Shown here one piece after another: positions 18,888-28,586 of a DNA stretch of 64,000 nucleotides. Below the pieces are notes generated by a model. It had not been told where the DNA came from. It searched no databases and worked only from the letters and a program-made list of their open reading frames with translations. The stretch is from NCBI RefSeq assembly GCF_014305095.1, contig NZ_JACRUI010000002.1, forward strand, positions 466,282 to 530,281. Reading direction: 5' to 3'. Made by a program: the position numbers and the translations under genes. This stretch comes from Flavobacterium kayseriense. Lineage in GTDB: Bacteria; Bacteroidota; Bacteroidia; Flavobacteriales; Flavobacteriaceae. Within the stretch, counting starts at the first letter, position 1. Each line of letters begins with the position of its first letter.

Positions 18888-19625
18888 GTGCTTTTCTTTT
18901 CTAAAAATAAATCAGTTTTAAAGGATTTGATTCCTGATAATCACGTAGACATACATTCGCATTTATTGCCTGGTATTGATGATGGCGCCAGAACATTTGC
19001 GGATAGTCTTAGACTCACCAAAGCCTTACAAAGTTTTGGGGTAACCCAAATTATCACGACTCCTCATATTATACAACACGTGTGGGATAACAGTCAGGAA
19101 GATATTGAAGCGCTTTCGACAATTACCAAATCCAATTTAGAGACCGAAAACATATTAATTCCATTTAAGGCAGCTGCAGAATATCTAATGGATGACCAGT
19201 TTGTACGTCTTTTTCAATCCAAAAATCTGTTAACACTAAAAGACAACTATGTATTGGTTGAGATGTCCTACATCAACGCTCCTATACAGTTGTACACGAT
19301 ACTTTTTGACTTGCAGGTTGCTGGTTATACTCCTATTTTAGCACACCCAGAGCGTTATTTGTTTTATCAAAATAATTTTGACGAATACAAAAAACTTAAA
19401 AGAGCAGGATGTTTGTTTCAGCTAAATCTGCTATCAGTTGTAGGCTATTATGGAGCTCAAATTAATAAAACAGCCGAAAAGCTATTATCACAAGGCTTAT
19501 ATGATTATGTTGGATCTGATGTTCATCATGACAATCACATCGCCGCATTTAGTCAAAAGGTTAGTATAAAAGATACTTTACCTTTAAAAGAAATAATAAG
19601 CAATAATCAGTTTTTTAAAGAATAG
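18888..19625 (+). CDS. PHP-family tyrosine phosphatase (CpsB/CapC/YwqE type)
   Basis: 245 residues. The metal-binding DIHSHLLPGIDDGA is at 21-34, TPHI near 59-62, AAAEYLMD near 97, AHPERYLFY near 148 and GSDVHHDNH near 213. In Gram-positive bacteria these enzymes dephosphorylate the autophosphorylated tyrosine tail of the polysaccharide co-polymerase kinase. Here the likely partner is the Wzc-like protein at 26231, which has a GY-rich tail. The start is GTG at 18888; the nearest upstream ATG is followed at once by a stop. It is the only plus-strand gene of the polysaccharide locus, convergent with the dehydratase gene 28 bp away. Confidence 0.87.
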   Translation: MLFFSKNKSVLKDLIPDNHVDIHSHLLPGIDDGARTFADSLRLTKALQSFGVTQIITTPHIIQHVWDNSQEDIEALSTITKSNLETENILIPFKAAAEYLMDDQFVRLFQSKNLLTLKDNYVLVEMSYINAPIQLYTILFDLQVAGYTPILAHPERYLFYQNNFDEYKKLKRAGCLFQLNLLSVVGYYGAQINKTAEKLLSQGLYDYVGSDVHHDNHIAAFSQKVSIKDTLPLKEIISNNQFFKE

Positions 19626-19653
19626 TTTTTATTCTGAAGGTAGAGGTTGCATT

Positions 19654-21615
19654 TTATGAACTGTGTACTTTATCTAATAACTCGTAACTAGAATTCATAC
19701 TTTTGAATTCCGGCACAATTCTTTTCATAATCCTGACCGTATCCTCATTATTATAGTGCGCTGCAGATTGCAACAGCTTTTCGATATCACAATGTAGATT
19801 TAGATATTCCTCGACAATCTCCTCAGCAATCATGATTTTCTCGTGGTAAGTAGGTTTAGTTTTTGAAGTATCATTTAGTAATTCTTCATATAATTTCTCG
19901 CCTGGTCGCAAACCCACTACTTTAATCTTAATATCTACTTCCGGAAGAAACCCAGCTAATTTGATCATTTTAAGAGCGAGATCGATAATTTTAACTGGTT
20001 TCCCCATGTCAAATATATATATTTCGCCTCCTTTACCCATAACACCTGCCTCTAAAACAAGTTGGCAAGCCTCCTGAATGGTCATGAAATACCTAATAAT
20101 ATCGGGATGCGTAATCGTGATGGGGCCACCAGCGGCAATTTGCTTGGTAAACAAGGGTACAACAGAACCATTCGAACCCAAAACGTTTCCGAAACGAGTA
20201 GTGATGAATTTTGTATTATGACCGTCCTTATTATTAGAACTAATTAGATGCAAGGATTGAACGTATTTCTCTGCGATTCTTTTACTAGCTCCCATCACAT
20301 TACTTGGGTTCACCGCTTTATCTGTAGAGACCATAACAAATTTCTTGACCTTATAATGACAGGACAAGTCAGCAATATTTTTAGTACCTTGAATATTTGT
20401 TAAGATCGCTTGAGATGGATTTTCCTCCATTAAAGGAACATGCTTGTAAGCTGCTGCATGAAATACCACTTGAGGCTGATGCACTTTAAAAACATGATTC
20501 ATTGCCTCTACATTTCTTATGTCGGCTACAACAAACTTCATTTTCGTTTTAGTTTCAGAAGCATTCAATTCTAAAAACAAATGATGCAAGGGTGTTTCTG
20601 CTTGGTCTAAAACAATGATTCTTTTGGGATTAAAAAGCAATACCTGTCTAACGATCTCACTACCAATTGAACCAGCCGCACCAGTGACTAATATCGTTTT
20701 ATCTTTGAGCTGCTTAGAAATCGACTTACTATCTAAAACAATTGGTTTTCGTTCGAGTAAATCTTCAATTTGTAATTTCTTTACCTTTTGAGAAATCTCT
20801 TTTTGATTTTCCCAGTCTGTAATTAGAGGAACGATGTAGACTTTATAATTGAACTCTAAACATTGTTCAACAATTACTAATCGCTCTTCTTTAGACAAAC
20901 TTTTATCAGCAATAATTACACCTTCAGCACCAATAGAGCGCATGATAGTGGGTAGCTTTTTCTTTTGAGTTAAAATAGGTAAATCAAGCATTCGCTTCGA
21001 TCCGTTTTGATTGTTTTTATCAACAAAAGCTACGATTTTAAAACGACTAGGCACCTCTAACTTAAGTGCTTTAGCAACAGAAATAGCATTAGCATCTGTT
21101 CCAAAAATGATCATTCTGGTTAAATTAATATTACTTTTTTCGGCAAAATAATACTCAAAAACCTGCTTTACGGCTACTCGATAAAGGAACAAACCACAAA
21201 AAGCAAGCACCATGTTTATAAACAATGCTGTATTTAAAAATATTTTAGTCCCAAACATAATTTGATGACCAAAGTTGAGCAGAATAAACGTTATGAGAAC
21301 TCCTATTTGAGAAAACAACAATTTTAAAGCATCGATGTATGACGAGTGCCTTATAATACCTGAATAGGTTCTAAAAAGCCAAAAAAAGAAAACGTTAACA
21401 CCAAATAAAATAGAAACAAAGGTGAAACTTCTATTGGTTATAATATAGTCTAAGCCAGTACCCTGAAAGATAATATAGGTACCAAAAAAAGCTAAAACGA
21501 GTACCGACATATCGAAAAGGACGATTATCCAACGCGGTAAATAGCTTAGATTCCGAATATTAAATCTTAAATTTTCGTGAGAAAAAAATTGAGAAGTAAA
21601 TGTTCTTAGGCCCAT
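19654..21615 (-). CDS. Membrane-bound UDP-N-acetylglucosamine 4,6-dehydratase (PglF/WbpM/CapD type)
   Basis: 653 residues. Four N-terminal membrane segments (about 30-50, 64-82, 104-120, 127-146) precede a Rossmann-like linker domain with FGTDANAISVAKAL near 171 and the catalytic SDR domain. The NAD motif TGAAGSIGSE is at 311-320. The active site STDKAVNPSNVMGASK (about 430-445) has Met where ordinary SDRs have Tyr, as in PglF and WbpM. It makes the 4-keto-6-deoxy intermediate used by the PglE and PglD homologues at 29599 and 31348. A FucNAc or QuiNAc route is also possible. Confidence 0.9.
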   Translation of the reverse strand: MGLRTFTSQFFSHENLRFNIRNLSYLPRWIIVLFDMSVLVLAFFGTYIIFQGTGLDYIITNRSFTFVSILFGVNVFFFWLFRTYSGIIRHSSYIDALKLLFSQIGVLITFILLNFGHQIMFGTKIFLNTALFINMVLAFCGLFLYRVAVKQVFEYYFAEKSNINLTRMIIFGTDANAISVAKALKLEVPSRFKIVAFVDKNNQNGSKRMLDLPILTQKKKLPTIMRSIGAEGVIIADKSLSKEERLVIVEQCLEFNYKVYIVPLITDWENQKEISQKVKKLQIEDLLERKPIVLDSKSISKQLKDKTILVTGAAGSIGSEIVRQVLLFNPKRIIVLDQAETPLHHLFLELNASETKTKMKFVVADIRNVEAMNHVFKVHQPQVVFHAAAYKHVPLMEENPSQAILTNIQGTKNIADLSCHYKVKKFVMVSTDKAVNPSNVMGASKRIAEKYVQSLHLISSNNKDGHNTKFITTRFGNVLGSNGSVVPLFTKQIAAGGPITITHPDIIRYFMTIQEACQLVLEAGVMGKGGEIYIFDMGKPVKIIDLALKMIKLAGFLPEVDIKIKVVGLRPGEKLYEELLNDTSKTKPTYHEKIMIAEEIVEEYLNLHCDIEKLLQSAAHYNNEDTVRIMKRIVPEFKSMNSSYELLDKVHSS

Positions 21616-22023
21616 CTTATGTTTTTATTGTAAAATTTAAAAAATCTAATTGACTAATACCCTGACAGTCAACCCTTCCTTTTAACACCAAAAAGCAGAG
21701 ATAAAATTCTACCACTACCATGATTGAGCGTAGTGCAACTAACAGATCAGAAACGTATCTCAAAACCAATTCTATTTTTTCAACTGAAACAAAAAGTAGT
21801 AATTGAAGTATAAAAAAATTTAATGAATGCAATATTAAACTAAATTTCTTAAATTCTTGTTAAAAAACAACCTTTATTATTAACAACGAATGTAGGACCA
21901 ACTACAAATCTGTAATAAGTTCTAGACACTCAAAGCTAGAAAAAACAAAGCTAATTAAATTTTAATAGTTTAAAACCAGCATCTTTCAAGCTATACCATT
22001 AATAAAACCTTTAGTTATATAGA
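21616..22023. other. 408 bp intergenic region upstream of the dehydratase gene
   Basis: AT-rich with no credible gene; a 71-codon minus-strand frame at 21617-21832 has no family features. On the minus strand TAGCTTTG occurs twice (21931-21938 and 21946-21953), each matching TAnnTTTG, so one may be the -7 element for the dehydratase gene. No clear -33 partner was found. Confidence 0.4.
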
Positions 22024-22893
22024 CTACAAGCTAAATTTAAGCAATCCTAATAAATATTCGCCGTAACCAGACTTTCTAAGCGGCTCAGATAATTGTTTTA
22101 ATTGTTCGTCAGTAATAAAACCTTGTCGCCAAGCGATCTCTTCGATGCAACCTACTTTTAAACCTTGTCGTTCTTCAATCACTTGCACAAATTGTCCTGC
22201 TTGCATAAGGCTATTAAATGTTCCCGTATCTAACCAAGCAGTTCCACGACTTAGTATACCAACCTTTAACTTCCCTTGCTCTAAATAGGCTTTATTCACA
22301 TCAGTGATCTCGTATTCCCCCCTCGCACTTGGTTTGATGTTTTTTGCGATGGAAACTACAGAATTATCATAAAAATATAACCCAGGTACCGCAAAATTTG
22401 ATTTAGGCGCTACTGGTTTTTCTTCAATAGATACCGCATTCAAGTCTTGATCAAATTCTACCACACCGTATCTTTCTGGATCCGATACGTGGTAAGCAAA
22501 AACAACACCTCCCTCTGGATTCGTATTGGATTGTAATAACTCATCCATATTCGAACCAAAGAAAATATTATCTCCAAGGACTAAAGCTACACTATCTTGT
22601 CCTATAAAATCAGCACCGATAACAAATGCTTGTGCGAGTCCGTTAGGAATCGCTTGCTCAGCATAACTAAAAGTGCAACCGAGATTAGTACCGTCTCCCA
22701 AAAGTTTTTTGAAATTAGGCAGATCATGTGGAGTCGAAATAATTAAAATTTCATTAATACCCGCAGTCATAAGTGTCGACAGTGGGTAATAAATCATAGG
22801 TTTATCGTATACTGGCATCATTTGCTTACTCATGGCTAGCGTCAATGGATGCAAACGTGTTCCTGAACCTCCGGCTAATATAATTCCTTTCAT
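22024..22893 (-). CDS. rmlA: Glucose-1-phosphate thymidylyltransferase
   Basis: 289 residues. It joins dTTP and glucose-1-phosphate to dTDP-glucose, the first step to rhamnose and to the 4-amino sugars of this locus. The N-terminal [20 protein letters not shown] at 8-27, YYPLSTLM near 36, VLGDNIFFG near 108, [20 protein letters not shown] and GEYEITDVN are all family blocks. Length is standard. It is separated from rmlB by a 686 bp gap that holds a dead four-helix-bundle gene and CTCAC repeats, so the rml operon has been split by an insertion. Confidence 0.95.
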   Translation of the reverse strand: MKGIILAGGSGTRLHPLTLAMSKQMMPVYDKPMIYYPLSTLMTAGINEILIISTPHDLPNFKKLLGDGTNLGCTFSYAEQAIPNGLAQAFVIGADFIGQDSVALVLGDNIFFGSNMDELLQSNTNPEGGVVFAYHVSDPERYGVVEFDQDLNAVSIEEKPVAPKSNFAVPGLYFYDNSVVSIAKNIKPSARGEYEITDVNKAYLEQGKLKVGILSRGTAWLDTGTFNSLMQAGQFVQVIEERQGLKVGCIEEIAWRQGFITDEQLKQLSEPLRKSGYGEYLLGLLKFSL

Positions 22894-23014
22894 GTTTTAT
22901 TTCGTGATTGTGATGCGAATTGCGCGCTTCGAATCAATTTTTATTTACTATTTATATATCGTATTACTCTAAAAAGCATTTTTTTTTAATTTTTTCAATT
23001 TATAGTAGATAAAC

Positions 23015-23290
23015 TTAAATTGAATCTATAAAATGTAATCGCTCTGCAAGTATAAGTTGTGTTTCTATTTCAGAAATTGAGCCCATGGCAATGTATAAAT
23101 ATTATACAAATTCTTTGTCGTCTTTTCTAGCTGCTCCTTCAGCAATAGTACTAGGAATGGATACTAGTGCTCTTTTAATCTGACTAAATAATCCGTATTT
23201 TTCATCCGAGGAAAAATGTTTTGCTAGTTCATAAATATTTTCTGCAAGTAACATAGATTCTTTCCATACAGCTAAATCTTTATGATTTAT
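23015..23290 (-). pseudogene. Decayed four-helix-bundle gene
   Basis: Read on the minus strand from 23290, the frame gives NHKDLAVWKESMLLAENIYE, then LAKHF..DEKYGLFSQIKRA, SIPSTIAEGAARKDDKEF. A TAA follows at 23102-23104 where the intact copy at 16676 has a sense codon, and the homology resumes as YIAMGSISEIETQLILAERLHF. The start codon is ATA where ATG is expected (23288-23290), and the C-terminal helix is lost. So this is a paralogue of the 16676 gene killed by start loss, one nonsense codon and a truncation, with no frameshift. Confidence 0.85.
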
Positions 23291-23460
23291 TCTTTAGTGA
23301 ATTTCATCCGCTTGTTTATCTCGAAAATGTTACGCATTTTTACCCCCAAAACAATTGTAATTGATTTACTGCTAAATAGGTTACTATAAATATCTTAATT
23401 TCAATAATTACCATTTGCACCCTAACCCTTCTTCATACTAATCAATTTTCAAATCACAAG

Positions 23461-23579
23461 ATACTAATCACATCTAACTATCAACTTCTCACTTCTCACC
23501 ATTCACTTTTCACTCTTCACTTTTCACTCTTCACTTCTAACAACTCACTTCTCACTTCTCACCATTCACCTCTCACCCA
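23461..23579. repeat. CTCAC / TTCAC degenerate tandem array
   Basis: Units such as ttctcac, ttttcactc and attcac run up to the rmlB stop codon. This is the same repeat type and orientation as at 17041-17182, and it lies on the same (5') side of a four-helix-bundle gene copy. Confidence 0.8.
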
Positions 23580-24626
23580 TTACATATACTGCTTTTCGTA
23601 GTACGTTGCATAGGCTCCTGATGTAATATTATTGAGCCATGTTTGATTATCTAAATACCAATTGACGGTTTTCTCTAATCCTTGCTCAAAAGTAACAGAT
23701 GGCTTCCAACCTAATTCTGTATTTATTTTACTAGCATCAATGGCGTAACGCAAATCATGTCCTGGGCGATCTTTAACATACGCTATTAATTTTTCAGATG
23801 TTCCTTCTGCACGACCCAATTTCTCATCCATGATCTTACAAAGCAACTTAACCAAATCAATATTCTGCCATTCATTGAAACCACCAATGTTATAAGTATC
23901 ATGATTGATTCCTTCGTGAAAAACCAAATCAATAGCAACGGCATGGTCTTCTACAAACAGCCAATCGCGGGTATATTTCCCATCTCCGTAAACAGGTAAA
24001 GGTTTATTTTGTATGATATTATTAATAAATAAGGGAATTAATTTCTCTGGAAAATGAAAAGGCCCGTAATTATTGGAACAATTTGTTAATACGTACGGCA
24101 AACCATAGGTTTCTCCATAGGCTCTAACAAAATGATCTGAACTTGCTTTAGAGGCAGAGTAAGGCGAATTAGGATCGTAAGCTGTGGTCTCGGTAAACAA
24201 TCCTTCTGCTCCTAAACTACCATACACCTCATCTGTGCTAATATGATAAAAACGCTTACCCTCCATATTCTCTTTCCAAATCATTTTGGCGGCGTTTAAT
24301 AAGTTCATCGTACCAATTACATTTGTTTTTACAAAAGCTAGCGGATCAGTGATCGAACGGTCTACGTGCGATTCAGCTGCTAGGTGGACCACTCCTTCAA
24401 ACTGATGCTCTAAAAATAAGGCATCTATAAAAGCAGCATCTACAATATCTCCCTTAATGAAAGTATAATTAGGTGCTTGCTCGATATCAGCAATATTTTC
24501 TAGGTTTCCAGCATAGGTCAAAGCGTCTAAATTGAATATCTGGTAATCTGGATAATTGTTGACAAAACGTCTGACAACGTGCGATCCAATAAATCCAGCA
24601 CCTCCCGTTATGATAATTTTTTTCAT
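23580..24626 (-). CDS. rmlB: dTDP-glucose 4,6-dehydratase
   Basis: 348 residues, an extended SDR. The NAD motif [14 protein letters not shown] is near 7-20, [10 protein letters not shown] near 82, the active-site region [12 protein letters not shown] near 127, and the catalytic YSASKASSD near 156. The C-terminal [15 protein letters not shown] is diagnostic of RmlB. Its product feeds RmlC/RmlD and the WecE- and VioA-like aminotransferases at 48444, 55720 and 51587. It follows rmlD by 101 bp. Confidence 0.96.
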   Translation of the reverse strand: MKKIIITGGAGFIGSHVVRRFVNNYPDYQIFNLDALTYAGNLENIADIEQAPNYTFIKGDIVDAAFIDALFLEHQFEGVVHLAAESHVDRSITDPLAFVKTNVIGTMNLLNAAKMIWKENMEGKRFYHISTDEVYGSLGAEGLFTETTAYDPNSPYSASKASSDHFVRAYGETYGLPYVLTNCSNNYGPFHFPEKLIPLFINNIIQNKPLPVYGDGKYTRDWLFVEDHAVAIDLVFHEGINHDTYNIGGFNEWQNIDLVKLLCKIMDEKLGRAEGTSEKLIAYVKDRPGHDLRYAIDASKINTELGWKPSVTFEQGLEKTVNWYLDNQTWLNNITSGAYATYYEKQYM

Positions 24627-24727
24627 TTAAAAAAACATTTAAATATTTTTATATTTTGAAGAGTAAAAGTAATTTACTGCATATTTTAAATCGTGACTAC
24701 ATCTTAGTTTGAAATGAGAAACTAATA

Positions 24728-25588
24728 CTATCTACTCCTTAACTTACTCATACATTTTTGTAAACTAGTGACGTAGTTCGGGATTTCTATATTAAAAGTA
24801 GATTTTATTTTACTTTTATTTAAGAGCGAGAACGAAGGTCTTGCAGCGGGAGTGGGATAATTCAATGTAGCAATTCCATTTATTTGACACTCAAAACCAC
24901 CAATCAACTGAATCGCTTTAGCAAACTCAAACCAACTCACTCTCCCTTCATTAGAATAATGATAGATACCTGGTTTCCATGATGGAAACTCAACTATTTT
25001 CATCATTACATCGGCCAAGTCAGCGGCATAAGTCGGACTACCAAATTGATCATCGACTACACTAATTTCCTCACGTTCCGCCATTAACCGCATCATTGTT
25101 TTTACAAAGTTATTTCCAAATTCTGAATAAACCCAAGATGTCCTAATTATAATAGTATCAGGATTATGGTACATTGCAGCCTTTTCCCCTGCTAATTTAG
25201 TATGCCCATATACATTGATTGGGGCAGTAGGCTCATCTTCTAATAGCGGTTTATCTTGACTACCATCAAATACGTAATCAGTAGAAACATGAATAAATAA
25301 AACGTCATTTGCATGAGCGTACTTAGCTAAAGCAGCAACAGCTAAATGATTGATTGTATTAGCAAGATCTTGCTCCTTTTCAGCTTTATCTACTGCTGTG
25401 TATGCGGCACAATTAAATAGAATATCGGGCTTTAACAATTGTAATTGTGCTTCTAGTCCCACTAAATTATCTAAACTAAGCTGCGTTCGATCTGCAAAGA
25501 ACCATTCATAATTAGGATAAGATACTGACAATTCTCTTAATTCAGATCCTAGTTGACCATTTGCACCACTTACTACTATTTTTTTCAT
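24728..25588 (-). CDS. rmlD: dTDP-4-dehydrorhamnose reductase
   Basis: 286 residues; reduces dTDP-4-keto-rhamnose to dTDP-L-rhamnose with NAD(P)H. SGANGQLGSELREL is at 7-20, NCAAYTAVDKAE near 59, HVSTDYVFDG near 101, the catalytic YGHTKLAGE near 128, and TSWVYSEFGNNFV follows. It is 62 bp from rmlC and 101 bp from rmlB. Confidence 0.94.
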   Translation of the reverse strand: MKKIVVSGANGQLGSELRELSVSYPNYEWFFADRTQLSLDNLVGLEAQLQLLKPDILFNCAAYTAVDKAEKEQDLANTINHLAVAALAKYAHANDVLFIHVSTDYVFDGSQDKPLLEDEPTAPINVYGHTKLAGEKAAMYHNPDTIIIRTSWVYSEFGNNFVKTMMRLMAEREEISVVDDQFGSPTYAADLADVMMKIVEFPSWKPGIYHYSNEGRVSWFEFAKAIQLIGGFECQINGIATLNYPTPAARPSFSLLNKSKIKSTFNIEIPNYVTSLQKCMSKLRSR

Positions 25589-25650
25589 TATTTAAAATAC
25601 CTTTTGAGAAAATTGTTTTTTAGGCTAGAATTCAAATTTCAGAACTAGAA

Positions 25651-26178
25651 TTATAAATAAGGTAAAATTAAATCCTTTTCAGATACAATAATTTCATCTG
25701 AATCGACCTGCCAATCGATATTAAGCGTAGGGTCATCGTACCGTATCCCTCGTTCACTATCTTTGTGGTACAATTGGTCTACTTTATATAAAACAGAAGC
25801 CGATTCACTTAAAACTGAAAATCCATGGGCGAAACCGGCTGGTACTAGTAATTGTTTTTTATTTTCGGCACTTAGCACGATACTAAAGTGCTGCCCGTAG
25901 GTTGCAGAGTCAGCGCGTAAATCTACGGCTACATCCAAAATTTCGCCTTCTAGCACACGTACTAACTTGGTTTGAGCAAAGCTTCCGATTTGAAAATGCA
26001 AGCCTCTAATTACGCCACGTTTTGAGAATGATTGATTATCTTGAATGAAATCATAGTGCAAACCATTTTTTTCAAACTGCTCCTTATTAAAAGCTTCAAA
26101 AAAATAACCCCGATCATCTTTATAGACTGAGGGTTCTACTACAATAAGATCTGCTATAGCTGTTTTTTCAAATATCAT
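25651..26178 (-). CDS. rmlC: dTDP-4-dehydrorhamnose 3,5-epimerase
   Basis: 175 residues, close to the usual 180. Cupin-type epimerase with EPSVYKDDRGYFFEAF near 15-30, QDNQSFSKRGVIRGLHFQ near 46-63 (catalytic His in GLHFQ), VDLRADSATYGQ and PAGFAHGFSVLSE near 117-129. The order rmlC-rmlD-rmlB-rmlA in the transcription direction makes a complete rhamnose pathway. Confidence 0.95.
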   Translation of the reverse strand: MIFEKTAIADLIVVEPSVYKDDRGYFFEAFNKEQFEKNGLHYDFIQDNQSFSKRGVIRGLHFQIGSFAQTKLVRVLEGEILDVAVDLRADSATYGQHFSIVLSAENKKQLLVPAGFAHGFSVLSESASVLYKVDQLYHKDSERGIRYDDPTLNIDWQVDSDEIIVSEKDLILPYL

Positions 26179-26230
26179 TCTTTACTTTTAATTTACTAAA
26201 TACTAACACAATAGTGGATAAACAAATAAA

Positions 26231-28582
26231 TTATTTCTTTTTAAATATACTCTTGTACCATGGTTCATTTCCAACGTTCATACCGTACCCATAACCATAG
26301 CCATAACCCTTAGTAGAATCAGTATCATTAAGTAAGATACACATATTTGGTAATTTGTTTTCTTTATATAAACCATTAGGTATGTCTAGCATTTTCTTTT
26401 CTAAGAAATTGGCTCTCGCAACGTATATAAAGGTGTCTGCATTTTTAGCAATTAGCAACGTATCGGTCACTAGACTTACTGGGGCTGTATCTACAATAAT
26501 ATAATCGTACTCTTTTTTCAATTTTTCGAATAAAGAGTCTACTTTTTTGTTCATCAATAGCTCTGCTGGATTAGGCGGAATAACCCCGGCAGGTAAAATA
26601 TGAAAATTTTCATATCCTTCATATTTAACAATAAGATCCTCTATTTTCAGATCATTAGACGACAGATAATTCGTAAATCCGCGCTCTGGCAAGGTAACAT
26701 ATTCATCCAGCTTTGGATTTCTGATATCCATACCAATCAACAAAACTTTTTTTCCTGATAAAGCAAAAGTGGCTGCTAAATTTACAGACACAAATGTTTT
26801 GCCTTCCTTAGGGAACGTAGAGGTTAGAAAAATAGTTTTAGCAATGCCTTCTGGCACTTTAGTTAGCATAAATTCTAAGTTAGTCCTTATAATTCTTAAT
26901 GCCTCAGCCGAACTTGTTCTACTCTCTGACTGGATAATTTGATTTGGCGTTACAGAAGTAGGGACATCACCAATAAACGGGATTACTGTTTTCCCTTCTA
27001 AATCCAGTCTACTTTTTATTTTTGTGTCTAAGAAGTCTAATAAAAATATAATTCCAGCAGGAATAAGTAACCCAATCAATAAAGCTCCTAGATAAAATAT
27101 ACTTGGTTTAGTAGAAACTGGACCTGTCGACAGAGCAGCATCAATAACCTTTGCGTTGGGCTCCGTTGAAGATAGCGCTAAAGCAGTCTCTTCCCTTTTT
27201 TGCAGTAAATATAAATACAATTCTTCTTTCACTTTTTGTTGACGCTCAATTACTCTAAATTGACGTTCTTGAGAAGGTATCTTTTGGATTTTGCTGTTAA
27301 ACAAATTTTCGTTTTGCTCAATATTTCTTTGTTGGATTTTTAAAACCGAACGGTTTTTTTCCAAACTGCTAAGCAATGTTTGTCTTAAACTGGTAATTTG
27401 CTGATCCAATTTAACTAGACTTGGATTAGAAATAGTTGCCGATTTCAACATTCGGTTCCTATCTATGATCATCGAATTGTACGTACCTATCAATGAAGAA
27501 GCATCCCCAGAAACATCCGAAAAAAGGTTAGCTGGTAATGAATTTTCATTTGTGCTCTTCTTCACATACTCCACAATAGAATTTAGTATATTCAATTGCA
27601 CTTGAAGGTCGATTCCTTTACTCGTAAATTCAGTTGATCCAGTAACATATCGCTGTCCCTCAGATTCTATATCTGTTAATTTGTTACTTACTTTAAAATT
27701 TTCAACATCTTTCTCAACTCCTTCCAGTTCTTTGTTAATTAATTGCAATCTATTAGAAACAAAAACAGAAGTATTCTTTGAAATAAATTCCTTGTCACTG
27801 ACAGCATTTTCATTATACGTTTGCACTAATTCATCTATGAACAAGACCGATTTTTGCTCTACTTGATCAACTAAACTTAATACTATAACACCACTTCCCT
27901 TCGATAAAGGTGCTATGCTCAATCGACCTCTAAAACTTCCAGCAACGCTTTGCACAGGACTCACAACGATTGTCAAAGCATTATCAATAGACATAGTTAC
28001 ATTACTAACCTTTGTGATAATCAAATCACCATACTTCGTTTTTATGTTTTGCCCATATTTAAAAGACTTCCCTTTTGATACTATTACACCTTCCGTGTTC
28101 GCAAGCGTAAACAGTCCCGACGAAAGTTCAGAAAAATTAAACACCATATACTGCTGATCAAATCCAGGAACTTGATTGATAAATTGAATTTTGACAGGAG
28201 AATCTGAAAAAAGTTCTTTTTCCAATACGTTTCCCTTTGCTATCACCGAAATGTTAAAATTGAGTCTTTTAACTACTTCCTCTAGTAAGGTTCGTGAACG
28301 CATGATTTCAATTTCATCATCGACATTCCTTGCACCGCTATTAATACCTAGATCGGAAAAAGCAGCAGCCTCTGAGAGCCTCCCTCCTTTTTTAGTGTCT
28401 TTCATTAATATTGTTGCTGATGCGCTGTAAACAGGCACAAAGTACCTCACTTTGAAATAAGCAAAACAAAGCGCTATTAGGACACTGAGAACAAACCATT
28501 TCCAATGTATTGTATATTTACCTATTTCTGCCTTGAAGTCAAATTCTTGTTCAAACTCTTCGGTCAAATTACTCTTTTCCAT
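26231..28582 (-). CDS. Wzc-like polysaccharide co-polymerase / tyrosine autokinase
   Basis: 783 residues. The first membrane helix (about 28-46) is followed by a Wzz domain and a coiled-coil-rich periplasmic part with a GumC-like region. A second membrane helix (about 498-520) leads to a cytoplasmic BY-kinase domain: Walker A STFPKEGKTFVSVN near 592, Walker A' GMDIRNP near 623 and Walker B YIIVDTAPVS near 695. The tail KGYGYGYGYGMN ends with a tyrosine-rich stretch, the expected autophosphorylation site. It pairs with the Wza-like lipoprotein next door. The PHP phosphatase at 18888 is its likely antagonist. Confidence 0.92.
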   Translation of the reverse strand: MEKSNLTEEFEQEFDFKAEIGKYTIHWKWFVLSVLIALCFAYFKVRYFVPVYSASATILMKDTKKGGRLSEAAAFSDLGINSGARNVDDEIEIMRSRTLLEEVVKRLNFNISVIAKGNVLEKELFSDSPVKIQFINQVPGFDQQYMVFNFSELSSGLFTLANTEGVIVSKGKSFKYGQNIKTKYGDLIITKVSNVTMSIDNALTIVVSPVQSVAGSFRGRLSIAPLSKGSGVIVLSLVDQVEQKSVLFIDELVQTYNENAVSDKEFISKNTSVFVSNRLQLINKELEGVEKDVENFKVSNKLTDIESEGQRYVTGSTEFTSKGIDLQVQLNILNSIVEYVKKSTNENSLPANLFSDVSGDASSLIGTYNSMIIDRNRMLKSATISNPSLVKLDQQITSLRQTLLSSLEKNRSVLKIQQRNIEQNENLFNSKIQKIPSQERQFRVIERQQKVKEELYLYLLQKREETALALSSTEPNAKVIDAALSTGPVSTKPSIFYLGALLIGLLIPAGIIFLLDFLDTKIKSRLDLEGKTVIPFIGDVPTSVTPNQIIQSESRTSSAEALRIIRTNLEFMLTKVPEGIAKTIFLTSTFPKEGKTFVSVNLAATFALSGKKVLLIGMDIRNPKLDEYVTLPERGFTNYLSSNDLKIEDLIVKYEGYENFHILPAGVIPPNPAELLMNKKVDSLFEKLKKEYDYIIVDTAPVSLVTDTLLIAKNADTFIYVARANFLEKKMLDIPNGLYKENKLPNMCILLNDTDSTKGYGYGYGYGMNVGNEPWYKSIFKKK

Positions 28583-28586
28583 ATAA

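Larger units (their letters stand above)
22894..23579. other. 686 bp gap splitting the rml genes
   Basis: It holds a decayed four-helix-bundle gene (23015-23290) and a CTCAC repeat array (about 23461-23579). The rest is AT-rich with no gene seen. The rml genes elsewhere in this cluster are 50-100 bp apart. Confidence 0.75.

Noticed and set aside
19626..19653. Bidirectional terminator between the convergent phosphatase and dehydratase genes
   Set aside because: Only 28 bp separate the stops, and I see no stem-loop with a T-run there.
21617..21832. 71-codon minus-strand ORF upstream of the dehydratase gene
   Set aside because: Low-complexity hydrophobic translation with no recognisable domain; more likely promoter and leader DNA.
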